Source: Mytilinidion resinicola
Lineage: Eukaryota; Ascomycota; Dothideomycetes; Mytilinidiales; Mytilinidiaceae
Direction of reading: 5' to 3'
Length of the DNA: 64,000 nt
Assembly: GCF_010093595.1 (NCBI RefSeq)
Contig: NW_022985452.1
Location: 1,158,190-1,222,189 of the forward strand
Part shown: piece by piece, positions 32,763-43,491 of the stretch
Position numbering within the stretch: the first letter of the stretch is position 1
Layout of the letters: each line of letters starts with the position of its first letter
Program-made: the position numbers and the translations under genes
The notes under the pieces: model-generated
Told to the model about the DNA's origin: nothing
Seen by the model: only the letters and a program-made list of their open reading frames with translations
Database searches by the model: none

Positions 32763-35700
32763 ATGGCGTGGGACCACCTCTCCATCACCAAGGCCCACCT
32801 GGTCTACATCATCCTGGGCGGCTTCACGAGCCTGTTCATGCTGTGCTCCTCCGTTATCAAAGAGCGTCTCTACATCGGCGAAGCCACTGTAGCGACCATC
32901 TGCGGCATCATCTTTGGCCCACACGCCGCTAACCTCATAAATCCACTGGACTGGGGCAATACGGATCTGATCACTGTAGAGTTCTCGCGCATTGTCCTTG
33001 TCGTGCAGTGTTTCGCCGTCGGTGTCGAATTGCCAAAATCATACATGGAAAAGCACTGGAAGTCGGTCACGCTGCTCTTGATCCCCGTTATGACCTTTGG
33101 CTGGCTAATAACCAGTCTGTTCGTGTGGTGGATGTTTGGCTCGCATCTGGACTGGCTGGACAGTCTGACAGTCGCCGCGTGTGTGACCGCCACGGATCCC
33201 GTCCTGGCCTCCTCCGTCGTGGGAAAAGGAAAATTCGCAAAGCGAGTGCCAAAGCATTTGCGAGACTTGCTGTCCGCTGAGTCCGGATGCAACGACGGCA
33301 TGGCATTTCCTTTCATTTACCTGGCCTTATATCTCATCCGGTACCGCCCGGATGCTAACAAAGTCTCCTTCCACTGGTTCTGCTATACCATCCTCTACGA
33401 GTGCGTTTTTGGTTGCTTCTACGGCGTCATGGTTGGCTATCTTGCCCGTCGAGCAATTCGCTTGGCCCACGAAAGGGACCTCATTGATCGAGAAAGCTTC
33501 CTTGTGTTCTACTTCGTTCTCGCTCTGTTCTGCGCTGGCTCAGGCAGTCTCCTGGGAATGGACGACCTGCTCGTTGGTTTTGCATGTGGTGTGGGATTTT
33601 CAAACGATGGATGGTTTCTCGAGAAAACGGAAGAATCGCACGTTTCCAACGTTATTGATTTGCTGATCAATCTGGCCTTTTTCGTCTATTTCGGCACTAT
33701 CATTCCTTGGGAACAGTACAACTCTCCCATCATTGGTACCTCCCCGTGGCGCCTTGTCGTCCTTGGCCTTCTGGTACTCTTCTTCCGCCGCGTACCTATC
33801 ATGCTTGTCCTGAAACCAATCATCCCGGACATTAAGACATGGCGTGAAGCGCTGTTCGCCGGGCATTTCGGCCCCATTGGAGTCGGTGCTATTTTCGTGG
33901 CCATCATGGCAAGAGCGGAACTGGAAACCGAATCAACCACGCCTCTAGCTGTGCTACCAGAGGCTGGATTCGAGCATAGGAACATCCTCGAGCTGATATG
34001 GCCAATCACCACGTTCTTGGTCATCGTCAGCATTATCGTCCATGGCAGTTCGATTGCCGTGTTCACGCTTGGCAAGCATATCAACACCCTCACGCTCACC
34101 CTATCATACACGCAAGCTAATGATGACGGACCGGGTTGGATGGATCGTCTTCCCCGCATTCAGTCACGCTCCAAGTCTTCCATGTCACTTCGCAGACCTT
34201 CTGATTCCGACTTCGACGAGAAAGCAGACGCTTCTGGCCCCGGCCTACTCCCGCTCAGCACTGCGGGGCAGTTTCTTCGCCGCCAGAAAGAAGACGAGCC
34301 TTCGAGCAGAGCAAGCTCCCTGCGTCCGTCAGTTCGCCGGAGGAAGTGGGATCAAGGTCTTGGTCCTGGAGGACCTGTATCTCAATCAGCCATTAGGCCA
34401 CAAAGGTTTGACCGAAACCAAGATGTGCCCGAGCTATCTCAACGAGATTCTGATACTCTTGCTATAAACAGCGACGAGAACGTGGAATCCGGTGAGAGTT
34501 CGCTCACGAAGGAAAAGCGTGCCCGTTCAGGCTCCCCCGAGGAGGAAATCTATGAAGAAGGTGACAAGACCGTCATCGAAGACGAAGAAGGAAACGTGCT
34601 AGGTGTCAAAGATAGCCATGGCGAAGAGGGAGCAGAACGTCAACGCCACGACCAGCAAGCTGCGCGTCGTCTTGGACGCGAGAAACGCGTCGAGGATGGT
34701 GTCGCACAGACCGAGCACGGTAGTGCACTAGAAGAAGCGCCCGGTAAAGCGGTAGAGGGTATCAAGGAGGGTATTGAACACCCAGCAAAGGGATGGAAAG
34801 ACATGCGCAAGCGAATGGAGTCCTTCTCCGGTATTTCAGGACTCCGTCCTCAGACTGGCGAGCCTCAACAACCTCCCAAGGCGCACAAGCCTGCCCCAAA
34901 GCGCGGTCCCGCTCTCGCATACCAATTCGGCAACACCATCATCGTGGAAGACGAGGACGGCGAGGTCCTAAAGAAGTACGACATCCCTGGACCCGCGAAA
35001 CCAAAAGCACCAGACGCCGGACGGACGCTCCAACGCCTCAAGAATATGGGATCCTATCTCGGCATGCCCGCCAAGACGGCCAGTGAAGCTGCAGAGGGCG
35101 TAGCAGGCGCCTCGGGCAGTCAAGAACAGAAGCACACCAACGAAGATGACGACGACAACATCCGCTTCACCGTCACCGCCGGCGGCCGCCGCATGAGCAA
35201 GCTCGAATTCATCCAACAGATCCAGAAAATGGACCCCAAGTCGCGCGCCCAGCTCGTCGAGAACAGCGACGCGCCCGAGGATGTCAAGCGCGAGGCCCGC
35301 CAGGACGCCAAAGAAGCAGCCGCTGGCCGCAAACGTGCGACTACAGGAGGGTCAGCGAAGATCCCACCGACCGTCGGCGAGCACCACGACTCGATGCCGC
35401 AGATCATCCAGACCCAGTCGCCCTCTGACACGCGCAAGAAGGGGCCAGAGGGCCACATCCTCGTCGACTCGGACGACTCGGACGTGCCCTTCCACCCCGT
35501 GGGCAAGAGCCTGGCCGAATACTCCATGGACCAGCCGCACCGCGAGACTGGCGCGCAGAGGAGACGTCGCGTCGCTGCCTACCCCTTCCTGCACTCGCCA
35601 GCCTCCGCCGACGACAACGACGACGAAGCTGATGACGAGGAAGCGAAGGAGACGCCGGCGGAAAGAAGGCGGAGGCTTGCGGCGCTCGGGCCTGCGGACT

Positions 35701-36224
35701 CTGGCAACCGCGAGAGGGAACGCGAACAAGATCGTGACGAATCCCCCTTCGCCCCTGCCTCCAACGCGCAAAGCCTCTCGGATATCGACCCTACGGCGAT
35801 CTCTAATGCTCCGAAGAGCCATATGGACGTCGGCGAGACGGCTGCTGAACGACGACGCCGTCTCGGCGCGCTGGGCATGGGCGAGCAGGGCGACTCTGAC
35901 TCCGAGAGCGGAGAGGAAGAGGTCGGTGATCCGCTCGCGACTAGGAGGGGCGAGAGCGCGGGCAAGGGAGCGGCGATGACCACCGCGGCGCAGAGGGCGC
36001 CTGGGATCAGATTTGCGGAGTTGCCAGAGGGCGGAAGTGTGAGTAGGGGACTGGCCACGCCGGCGGGGAGTCGGCCCGTGAGCGCGAGCGGAAGTCAGAT
36101 GCAGAATCCCACCGAGGGGAGTGGTGGGGGGAAGGAGGGGGCAGTGGGAGGGGGCTCGAAGGGGGTGAGTGGGCGGTTGAGATGGGGGAAGGATGTAGGG
36201 AGGAAGGTGGCGGGGAAGAGGTAA
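32763..36224 (+). CDS. NHA1: Plasma-membrane Na+(K+)/H+ antiporter NHA1/Sod2 type
   Basis: It exports Na+, and often K+, in exchange for protons at the plasma membrane. A single exon encodes 1,153 residues. About 12 hydrophobic spans fill residues 10-430. The ion-site motifs are VTATDPVLAS (Asp 145) and AESGCNDGMAFPF (Asp 178). GCSSV/KERLYIGEA at the N-terminus and CFAVGVELPKSYM (about 83-95) are typical of fungal Nha1. GHFGPIGVGAIFVA follows near 370. The cytosolic tail of over 700 residues is long, charged and disordered, with IVEDEDGEVLKKYDIPGP near 730 and repeated AERRRRLA/GALG blocks after 980. Long tails regulate halotolerance and signalling in yeast. A 309-codon antisense frame at 35,352-36,281 is a codon-bias shadow. 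Confidence 0.95.
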   Translation: MAWDHLSITKAHLVYIILGGFTSLFMLCSSVIKERLYIGEATVATICGIIFGPHAANLINPLDWGNTDLITVEFSRIVLVVQCFAVGVELPKSYMEKHWKSVTLLLIPVMTFGWLITSLFVWWMFGSHLDWLDSLTVAACVTATDPVLASSVVGKGKFAKRVPKHLRDLLSAESGCNDGMAFPFIYLALYLIRYRPDANKVSFHWFCYTILYECVFGCFYGVMVGYLARRAIRLAHERDLIDRESFLVFYFVLALFCAGSGSLLGMDDLLVGFACGVGFSNDGWFLEKTEESHVSNVIDLLINLAFFVYFGTIIPWEQYNSPIIGTSPWRLVVLGLLVLFFRRVPIMLVLKPIIPDIKTWREALFAGHFGPIGVGAIFVAIMARAELETESTTPLAVLPEAGFEHRNILELIWPITTFLVIVSIIVHGSSIAVFTLGKHINTLTLTLSYTQANDDGPGWMDRLPRIQSRSKSSMSLRRPSDSDFDEKADASGPGLLPLSTAGQFLRRQKEDEPSSRASSLRPSVRRRKWDQGLGPGGPVSQSAIRPQRFDRNQDVPELSQRDSDTLAINSDENVESGESSLTKEKRARSGSPEEEIYEEGDKTVIEDEEGNVLGVKDSHGEEGAERQRHDQQAARRLGREKRVEDGVAQTEHGSALEEAPGKAVEGIKEGIEHPAKGWKDMRKRMESFSGISGLRPQTGEPQQPPKAHKPAPKRGPALAYQFGNTIIVEDEDGEVLKKYDIPGPAKPKAPDAGRTLQRLKNMGSYLGMPAKTASEAAEGVAGASGSQEQKHTNEDDDDNIRFTVTAGGRRMSKLEFIQQIQKMDPKSRAQLVENSDAPEDVKREARQDAKEAAAGRKRATTGGSAKIPPTVGEHHDSMPQIIQTQSPSDTRKKGPEGHILVDSDDSDVPFHPVGKSLAEYSMDQPHRETGAQRRRRVAAYPFLHSPASADDNDDEADDEEAKETPAERRRRLAALGPADSGNREREREQDRDESPFAPASNAQSLSDIDPTAISNAPKSHMDVGETAAERRRRLGALGMGEQGDSDSESGEEEVGDPLATRRGESAGKGAAMTTAAQRAPGIRFAELPEGGSVSRGLATPAGSRPVSASGSQMQNPTEGSGGGKEGAVGGGSKGVSGRLRWGKDVGRKVAGKR

Positions 36225-37583
36225 TTTATCTTGGGGACATATGGGCGTTATTTTGGCATGGGATTTCGAGACACGAGGCATGGTTTATTCGGTGGCATGG
36301 GTTTTAGAGAGGAAGATGTTGGGGGGATTTTGGGATGCATGAGCGAGGTGAGGCTGAGGTTTGCATGGGTTGGGAGTTTAGATGAAAGTAGGTTATTGAA
36401 CTTTATCTGAGGTCGCTGTAAATGTCTACTCTACGCCGGTTCGCGTTTTCTTGGATCTGTGCTTGCGCTTTCGTTTCTTCCTCCCTCCCTCTCTTTTCTC
36501 CAAGGCTTGGGTGGGCGCTTTATTTCTCGCGATGGAGAGTTGATTGTGATGAAGCTGGGGTGTCGCGAGAATGGGGTGTAACGGTGTATCATTTTGTCTT
36601 ATCTGTCAACGAAGAAGAAAATGTTTTTTTATAAAACAGGTGGGACGATGGGCAATCTTGTAAAGGAGCAGCGTCGATGGCTTGTGAAGAGGCGGAAGCG
36701 CGCATGGTGCCGGCCCGAGAATGAGCTATGACGCCGCGTCGATGTTCCGAGAATGAGTGGAAGTGGAGGAGTGGTTGTTTCTCGCAAAGCTCGTCGGATG
36801 TGAGGGGAGGAGAGATGGAAAGGGTGCGAGGAGCGGTGGTACTCTTGTCTCAGGGGTTGCGTCGTTAGTCACGTGCTTCTCATCCTACGGCTTACGGTGA
36901 ATTCGAAGATTCAAACTTTTGCAAACCCGTTTTCAAACTTTTGCAGACTCATTTCTAAACTTTTGCAGCCTCATTTTCAGAGTTTTGCAGACGAGTTTTA
37001 AACTTCCGCAGACACATTTTCAAATGTTTGCAAACTCGTTTTTAGACTCATATGCTTTTGCAGATCCATTTTCATTTTGAAATCTTTGCAGATACGTCTT
37101 CCCATTGAGACAGTGACGGAGGCATGATGAAGGAGGACGGCGATGGGATAGTGAGGCAGTACGATAGCGCGCAGGTGAGCCTAGGACGCTGAGAGCGCAG
37201 ACGGACACATGGCGGGGTTGGCGTTGGACAGCGCTCTTGTATCGCACTTAGGGCAACGAGCCTGTATCGCAATTGAGCACATAGCAGTTCTTTTTGCCAC
37301 CGTGAGGTCCGGGTTGGGCGTTTTTGCATTTGATGGGGGCCTGTGTGAGTTCATTCGTTAATAACTGTGAACGAAAAATGAAGAAACACAGGGAGGCTTC
37401 AAGGTGCGTTATCCGGAAGAAGAACAGTACAACAGGTAGTGAAGTAACGTCAACCTTTTTCTCCCACATCTCATGCCTATCTATAATACCGGCGTCGCGT
37501 AACTTGATAATGTGAAGCTCTAGTCCTTGACGACGAACTCAGGTGGCCTTTCCCAGGAACAAACGGGTCACCACAGACATTGG
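36225..37583. other. Intergenic region with a minisatellite
   Basis: 3' flank of NHA1 and of the tail-anchored protein gene. It contains the 22-bp tandem repeat at about 36,909-37,097. I see no gene; open stretches at 36,422-36,634 and 37,248-37,515 lack motifs. Confidence 0.4.
36909..37097. repeat. Imperfect tandem repeat, about 22-bp unit, about 8 copies
   Basis: The unit reads roughly TTCAAACTTTTGCAGACTCA followed by TT. Copies begin near 36,909, 36,931, 36,953, 36,975 and 36,997, then drift and lengthen. The TTTGCAGA core is the most constant part. The copies differ by a few substitutions each. Confidence 0.8.
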
Positions 37584-38402
37584 CTACGAAATGAAAGCAA
37601 GAAATAACGACGCAAACAACACATATAGTAAGATCAAAAGGCAGACAATCTTAACCAACGCCAATAATTCCTCCCCTAAACACGCCTTCAACCGATCCGC
37701 CAGCCCATTCCTCTCCACCACCACCGGAATATTCCTCTTGAACAACTTCGCCGTCAGCTCCACCCGATCCGCCTTCGCCAGCAGATTCCCAATAGACTTC
37801 TCGACTTTTTCGCGGAGCCCCTGCACTGCGTTATCTGCGTCGTCAACCTTGTGCCTGTAAATCAGCATGCCGAGCCCGCGCGCGCCCTCCCCCCCTCTCG
37901 TCTTGCCGCCAGCCTGGACGACGGCGGTGCGCCATCGCCCATCCGAGCCCATGTCTTGGGAGGTTATGATGTAGAGGCTGGACGGGGGGGTGTTGCTCCA
38001 TACGTATTCAGCTAGAAAGCCGAGGTTGACTGAACATTGAGTCGTTAGTACTCTGGCATAAAACATCAAAACTCAGAAGCGGCGCATTGAATCTGAGCTG
38101 AGTCCTGGAATAATTGAGGACGCACCGACTAGCTCGTGCCTTGCCGTGGCGTCTAAATTATGGCATTCTTTTGCTAGTAGCTTGTCAAACCGCGTCAGAA
38201 CGGCAGACCCTGCGAACTCGGTGCTGAACGGCTGTTTCTTGTCGGATTTGGAGCTCGACACTCCGAGGATATTGGGGATGAGTTGAGAGAATCCAGGGGA
38301 AGTAGGAGGACTGCGTTTGGGTGCAGGGGTGCTGGCAAAGACGGGGACTTGGCCTTGGAACGTGCCGGCATGAGAATGGGGTCGGTGAGCTTGGGGTGGC
38401 AT
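37584..38402 (-). CDS. Tail-anchored membrane protein of unknown function
   Basis: Two exons, 38126-38402 and 37584-38029, give about 240 residues. The 96-nt intron has a GTGCGT donor, a perfect TACTAAC branch site and a TTCAG acceptor. The N-terminus is Pro/Ser-rich and disordered (TPAPKRSPPTSPGF). The middle has FAEYVWS-like and SLYIITSQDMGSDGRWR segments. A helical region (DDADNAVQGLREKVEKSIGNLL) precedes a C-terminal span (LVKIVCLLILLYVLFASLFLAF) that ends within three residues of the stop, so it should be inserted post-translationally into the ER or mitochondria. It resembles a SNARE only in layout; I see no clear SNARE heptads. I do not recognise the family. Confidence 0.65.
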
Positions 38403-39002
38403 TGTGAATATGACGCGTACCTATGTTGTCTAGGGGTTCCGGTTGGATTTTGTTTGAGATAGGTGGGAAGCTGACTCGGGGTGTGGTTTGTGTTAATGGT
38501 GGGCAACAAAGAGAGGCTTGAGACACCGCATTGAGTTAGAAAGCTGGAAGAAGCTTGGCATGGACTCTTGAGGGTTTGACAGGAACGAAATGGAGAATGA
38601 CAAGGACGATTGCGAAATGGTGAGATTAATACTGAGGGGAGAGTAGTTTTAGCTGATCGGATGAGTTGTACGAGTTTGAATATGACGTCTTCCTGGGTAT
38701 CTATCAGCGAAATGAAATGTAGGCCTGCAGAGAAGCTTCTCGTTACTCTTTCATTGCCTAGTTTACTCATCTCCATCAGTGAAGTTCTGTGAAACAGTTT
38801 CTGAACGATCAGTCCCTATCATGATATGAATACTCTCGCCTTTCGTAATTAGTAGTGATTACTACCACGAGCGCAGAAGAGTCGGATAGAAGAATTCCCT
38901 ATGAGCGGGATCATGACCACTTCTTAGAGTTGATTTCCTAGGATATGAACCTGAGCAATCGCAACTTATCTCAATCGAGTCGACTCAGACCAGCGAGGCG
39001 AC
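38403..39002. other. Intergenic region between tail-anchored protein gene and UNC93-like gene
   Basis: Promoter side of the former and 3' side of the latter. A minus-strand open stretch (38,195-38,776) overlaps the first exon out of frame and looks like a shadow. Confidence 0.4.
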
Positions 39003-40611
39003 TCAAAGTGTAAGTTCTAAATCCTTTGGCACAACTACCGTCGGCCCATTCACCCATGTCTCGTCCCTCTCTTCTTCAATATCTTTATCCAACGTCGGCC
39101 TCTCCGGCACCAAAAACGTTACCCACGTAGTCGTCGGGATAGCCGCCACAAACAACACAAATGCCACAATCAGATTCGTCATCGGCTTGATCTTCAACGC
39201 ACCAACGCCGTTTGCTAGACACGAACCCACAGACTCGATAGAGCGCAGAATACTCACCGTCAGCGTGAGCGTCTTGACATCTTGATCGAAGCTACCGATG
39301 AGCCAGTATACGAACATGTAGTGGGATTCGTTCATGAATCGGAAGAGCACGTTGACCGCGAAACCGCGACCGAAGCCTGGAAGAGCCCAATCTAGCGTCA
39401 CTTTCGTGGGTGAGTTTTCATAGAGGTGTTCGTTGGAGACTTGCCATCCGAAGAGGGCAAGTAGGATCACGACGAAGAAACCCCAGACTATTTTTGCGAG
39501 GGTAGGACGCTTGAAGTATCTTAGGTCGAAGAACCAACCCCAGAAGACGTTTGCAGCGGTCGCCGCAACACCGGAAGTAAGGGCGCCAAGTGCCCTCGAA
39601 CGGACGGAGAAGTATTTTGTGAGGTAAATTCCTTGATACGTTCCATTCCAAATGCCGACGATGCAGATAGGGATGAGGAGAAGTATCCTCTTGGTCCTGA
39701 AAAGGACGCCAATTTTGCGGATCTCGCCGAGGAAGTTCTTCGTTTTGGTGGGATCGGGTATTCCAGTCCCGTCAGAGCGGATGATTTTGTGTGGAGGAGA
39801 AATCAGGAGTGCGAGTGGGAGGCCGAGACATTGGAGGGAGATGAGTACGAGGTAGGTCGTGTAGCCTACTTTCCCGCGTTTGTTTTGCTTCACGTTCATG
39901 GAGAGTTGAATGGAGGAGCCGATGAGCTGGCCCAACTCGCGGAGGCCTAGCCATATTCCCGCTATAGACAGCGTTATTAGTATTTTACTCGTTATGGGAG
40001 TTGAACAAGACTTACTTCCTTTGCCTCTGTCCTCTGGATGAGGGTATCCAAGCGCCACCGCGCCCTCAGTGGCCCATAAGGCCGATGCGCCAACGCCGCA
40101 CGTGGCAGCGCCTAGCCATACAAACCACTGATTGCCATAGCGATTGTTCACATAAAGTGAAGCAGAGTATGGCGCGTAGCCCAACGTCCCAATGATGAGG
40201 ATAGGCTTGAGGCCGTATATGTTTGCCAGAGCCCCGAAGATCACAGTACCGAAGACCATAATTCTGCAATACTCGTAAGCTGGTCGCCAGTTTTACACGG
40301 GGGCTTTTGTATTCGACCTACCCAAACGTGATCGCGTTCGCTCCGTTTACGAGGTATGGCTCTTGTTGGCCTCCAGCTCCGGTGTCTGGTCCTGTGAGCT
40401 ACGTCTTGATAGGATCGGGTTTGGTCATACTATTGAGAGCGTTCCATATTCCAGGCTGCGTGAAAGATATCAATCCAACAACGATAACACTGAACCAAGG
40501 ACCTCGGTATATTCTTGTGAATTTGGAAGTCGGCCGGCGGATTGGGACTTCGGATGTATCGCTGTTGCCGCTGGACTCCAGGGCATTTTGTCCTTTGAGA
40601 GAAGACGACAT
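39003..40611 (-). CDS. UNC93-like major facilitator superfamily membrane protein
   Basis: Four exons, 40431-40611, 40322-40391, 40016-40263 and 39003-39961, give about 485 residues. The first intron is only 39 nt (GTATGA...CACAG); the others are 58 and 54 nt. The last is stop-free and in frame. Landmarks typical of fungal UNC93/DUF895 proteins: RGPWFSVIVVGLISFTQPGIWNALN, then ITFGIMVFGTVIFGALANIYGLKP, GYAPYSASLYVNNRYG, and GKGTGIWLGLRELGQLIG. RYFKRPTLAKIVWGFF lies later on. About 11-12 hydrophobic spans are visible. Transport substrate is unknown; some members may regulate channels or traffic instead. Confidence 0.85.
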
Positions 40612-41099
40612 CGTACCAGAATCCCGGAACCTAATTCAAAGAGAGACTAAAACAGCCAAATTGAACTTAGACAGAATTTCCACGTTAAAGATCTGCGGTT
40701 TTCGCCATAAAAAATGCTTGGGTGCTGGGTATATTTTATACATCTTACCCAATTAGTATTCGCATTGTGCCCCACTGTAGTCGTGCTCGTGCAGCTCCAG
40801 TCTTTTGGAAAATGTTTTCGCTCCATGTCAGTTGATAACGTCGGCGGCCTTCTGCTTTGTATCTAGCACACCGGAGTAAGTGTGAAAAGGTAAAACGCTC
40901 AGTCGTACGTGGAGTTGAGTGCATTCCAAGCAAGTCGGGCTGACAAAGTAATTGCGTGCTGTCTAGAGTGCATGACGATCATCACATCGCGGGCTGTCAC
41001 GCGAAGTTCAGCCATAGGTTTCGTTAATCCGACGTAGCTCATAGAAATAACTCAAAGCTTGATGAGATTTCTGCGAAAATAAAGAAATTAGACCCCACT
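40612..41099. other. Divergent intergenic region (UNC93-like / dioxygenase)
   Basis: Promoter side of both genes. I see no gene or repeat. Confidence 0.4.
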
Positions 41100-42245
41100 A
41101 TGGCAGCGCAAGTCCAGCCGCCCTTGGCAGCATCAGCTTCCCTGGCGTAAGATGAATTGCATACTTGGAAAGAAGACGCCTCGTCTAAGAGAGTACCATA
41201 CGTACCATCAATCCATCTCCCACCACCCTTCCCCGCAGATACCGAGTTTCCTTTGGCTCTTTCGCCGACAGCCGCAAATATCCCTCTTTCCGAGCTCGTC
41301 GCTTCGATACGGCAATTTTCGTCTTCAGGATCGATCAGGCGTCTTCTGAACGCACACGGCGCAATATACTTCTAAGACCTGCGCCTCAAGTCCCCGGATG
41401 AGTTCTCTCAGTTTGCGCATGCCTTCGGTTGGCCTGCTCACGAAGATATCGGCAATCCAGTTCGGAGGACTATCCACGCTCCAAATGTTGCTACTGCAAA
41501 TGAGGGCCCGAATACGCAACCGGTGTATCCGCATAACGAGTTCGGGCTCAGCCCGCACTATCCGCAGTACGTGTTCTTCTTCTGCATGTCGGCGCCGGAG
41601 ACGGGTGGAGAAACGCCGATCAACCACTCGGTGATCCTTCATGAGCGTTTAAAGGAACGAGTACCGGGTTTCATCGAAGTGCTTGAGAAGAAGGGCGTGA
41701 AGTATCAGCTCTTCTACCCCAACCGACCACGCGACGACGTCTCCTCTTCCGGAACATCTATTCTCCAATCCTACGGCATTCGTGTGCTCGACACCGACAC
41801 CGTGGACGAAGCGCGCGAGAAGGTCGAAGCGGAAATCCGTCGTCTCCCAACAGCCTTCTGGGTATGGGAGAACCAGTCCGAAACTAATCCCTTGGGCGAT
41901 CTCCGAGTATGGCAAACGCTCCCTGCTTTGCGCCGACACGAACAGTCAGGACAGATAGCCTTCTTCAACAACGCAGTATCCAGGTACTTGAATGCAAAGG
42001 GGAGAGGGACGTTAAGAGCTCCGCATGTTGACAGTAAGGGAATGTATTTCCCGCCCTGCTTTTACAGCGATGGAGAGCTGATTCCGGACCAATTTCTGGA
42101 GACAGCTGTAGAGATTATTGACGAGATCAAGGCAAAGGTGGCTTGGCAGACGGGAGATGTTCTGCTTCTCGACAATCATCAAGTGCAGCATGCTAGAGAA
42201 CCATGGACGGGGAGCCGAAAGCTACTAGCTAGCTTGTGGGATTGA
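41100..42245 (+). pseudogene. TauD/TfdA-type Fe(II)/2-oxoglutarate dioxygenase with two in-frame TAA codons
   Basis: One reading frame runs from ATG 41100 to TGA 42243-42245, about 380 codons, with no frameshift but with TAA at 41148-41150 and 41373-41375. Both sides of each stop read as one protein: LAADELHTW-like text around the first, and NAHGAIYF then DLRLKSPDEFSQFAHAFGW around the second. The iron site is intact: HNE in PVYPHNEFGLSPHYP and the distal His/Arg in DNHQVQHAREPW. The family oxidises taurine-like or amino-acid-like substrates. No intron with good borders removes either stop without losing core residues. It could be a recent pseudogene, a sequencing error, or two-stop readthrough. 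The C-terminal 240 codons alone lack part of the fold. Confidence 0.75.
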
Positions 42246-42360
42246 TATCGCGTTGGAATAGCGCCTCGCGGAAAGGTTGTGGATCAGCAGCGAGAAGGAT
42301 AATTAAGTCTTATAAGTCCAAACCATATAGAAGCGCTGCCTGAAAACATTTGAAAACGGA

Positions 42361-43491
42361 TCAGTCAAGCTTCTGGAATAGATGGAGCTGATATCTCATG
42401 TTCTCCAACTCGATGGGATACTTCAACCCCTGCGGTAATCTGAACCATCGTGATTCGTCGCTCTCCAGTTTCTCCCATGATGCCGGGTCCTCCAGAGCAG
42501 CTTTTCGTAGCAGCGTATGATCTAGGAGCCATTGCATCGGATAATTTTTCTCGCTCCCATTCAACGATATTGTCGAGTAACTCCCCGGGCTGTCAACGAC
42601 AAGGAGGTAAGCTCCTTTCTTGATGCACGCTGTCATTTTCAGTAGCAATGCTTGCGTCTTAGAAAGAGACGTCGAGTAGAGCTCGTTGAGGGTGAACATC
42701 AGGGTGACGAGGTTTGCGTCTTGAAGGAGAATGGACAGCGCGGGGACATCGAGGTCGAGAAGATCCTGTTGATGGCTAGTCACGTGGAAAGACGAGGTCT
42801 CGAGTAAAGGTTTGTTTGCAGTTTTGGCGGCTGCAGAGGCATATTTGTATATCGGAGGTGTGGAAAGCATGCTGGTGTAGAGGGAGTCTGCCACCGGGCC
42901 CCAATTGGCTATGTCCACACAGTGGACATCAAAGTTCATTACCCTCGGGCGATTGGAGGCTTCGGTTGTCTGGTCTGGTAAAGCAGAACCAACTCTCACG
43001 CCGCTCTGTCGGCTCAAAAAATCTAAGAAACCGCCGAGGGCGGTGACTTCGGCGCCGCCTCCGCCACCAAAACATACGGCTTTATAGGAAGCCCTTGAAT
43101 CCCCACCGTCGTGCTTATTGGATTTGAAGGCGTGTTTGGAAATGTATTCGAAGATTTCGAGGTAGCCCAAGGCTCTCGATGAACTCCAGCGCGCTGCGTA
43201 CACTTCGAGATAATCCTGTCTTCCAAACGCCTGGGCGAAGTCCCGGTTGAATAGATGTTGCTTCACTTCTTGCAGCAAGGGCGCGAAGTCAGACTCAAGC
43301 AACTGCGCAAAGGAATTCTTGAAGATGTTGAGAAGCAACTGTAGTAGTTCGAATGGAATTGGGCCCTCGTAGTCTTTCACTGGCGGTGCGACGTTGACGG
43401 CCTTTTTGGAGGCCTGTTTCTTCTTGTCGGGTTTCTTCCGTTCCACGTTCGAGGAGTCTCTCCAGGCTAGGTTTCCCTTTGGTCGCCCCAT
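42361..43491 (-). CDS. BMT6: 25S rRNA uridine-N3 methyltransferase BMT6-like
   Basis: A single-exon frame of 376 residues. Yeast Bmt6 makes m3U2843 in 25S rRNA. The start is basic (MGRPKGNLAWRDSS, KKPDKKKQASKK), fitting the nucleolus. The conserved fungal block has FNRDFAQAFGRQDYLEVYAARWSSSRALGY, here split over residues 87-116. The SAM site is KAVCFGGGGGAEVTALGGFL, followed by VHCVDIANWGPVADSL. LVTLMFTLNELYSTSLSKTQ and GAYLLVVDSPGSYSTI follow. These match the DUF3115/Methyltransf_34 family. It converges with the broken dioxygenase gene about 115 bp away. Confidence 0.88.
   Translation of the reverse strand: MGRPKGNLAWRDSSNVERKKPDKKKQASKKAVNVAPPVKDYEGPIPFELLQLLLNIFKNSFAQLLESDFAPLLQEVKQHLFNRDFAQAFGRQDYLEVYAARWSSSRALGYLEIFEYISKHAFKSNKHDGGDSRASYKAVCFGGGGGAEVTALGGFLDFLSRQSGVRVGSALPDQTTEASNRPRVMNFDVHCVDIANWGPVADSLYTSMLSTPPIYKYASAAAKTANKPLLETSSFHVTSHQQDLLDLDVPALSILLQDANLVTLMFTLNELYSTSLSKTQALLLKMTACIKKGAYLLVVDSPGSYSTISLNGSEKNYPMQWLLDHTLLRKAALEDPASWEKLESDESRWFRLPQGLKYPIELENMRYQLHLFQKLD

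Noticed and set aside
35352..36281. 309-codon minus-strand open frame
   Set aside because: Antisense to the repetitive, charged tail of NHA1; composition mirrors that tail.
36909..37097. CRISPR-like array
   Set aside because: The repeats are directly adjacent, imperfect and without spacers, in a eukaryotic genome; it is a minisatellite.
41148..41375. Introns that would remove the two TAA codons in the dioxygenase
   Set aside because: No donor and acceptor pair with good borders fits; the text on both sides of each stop reads as contiguous core protein.
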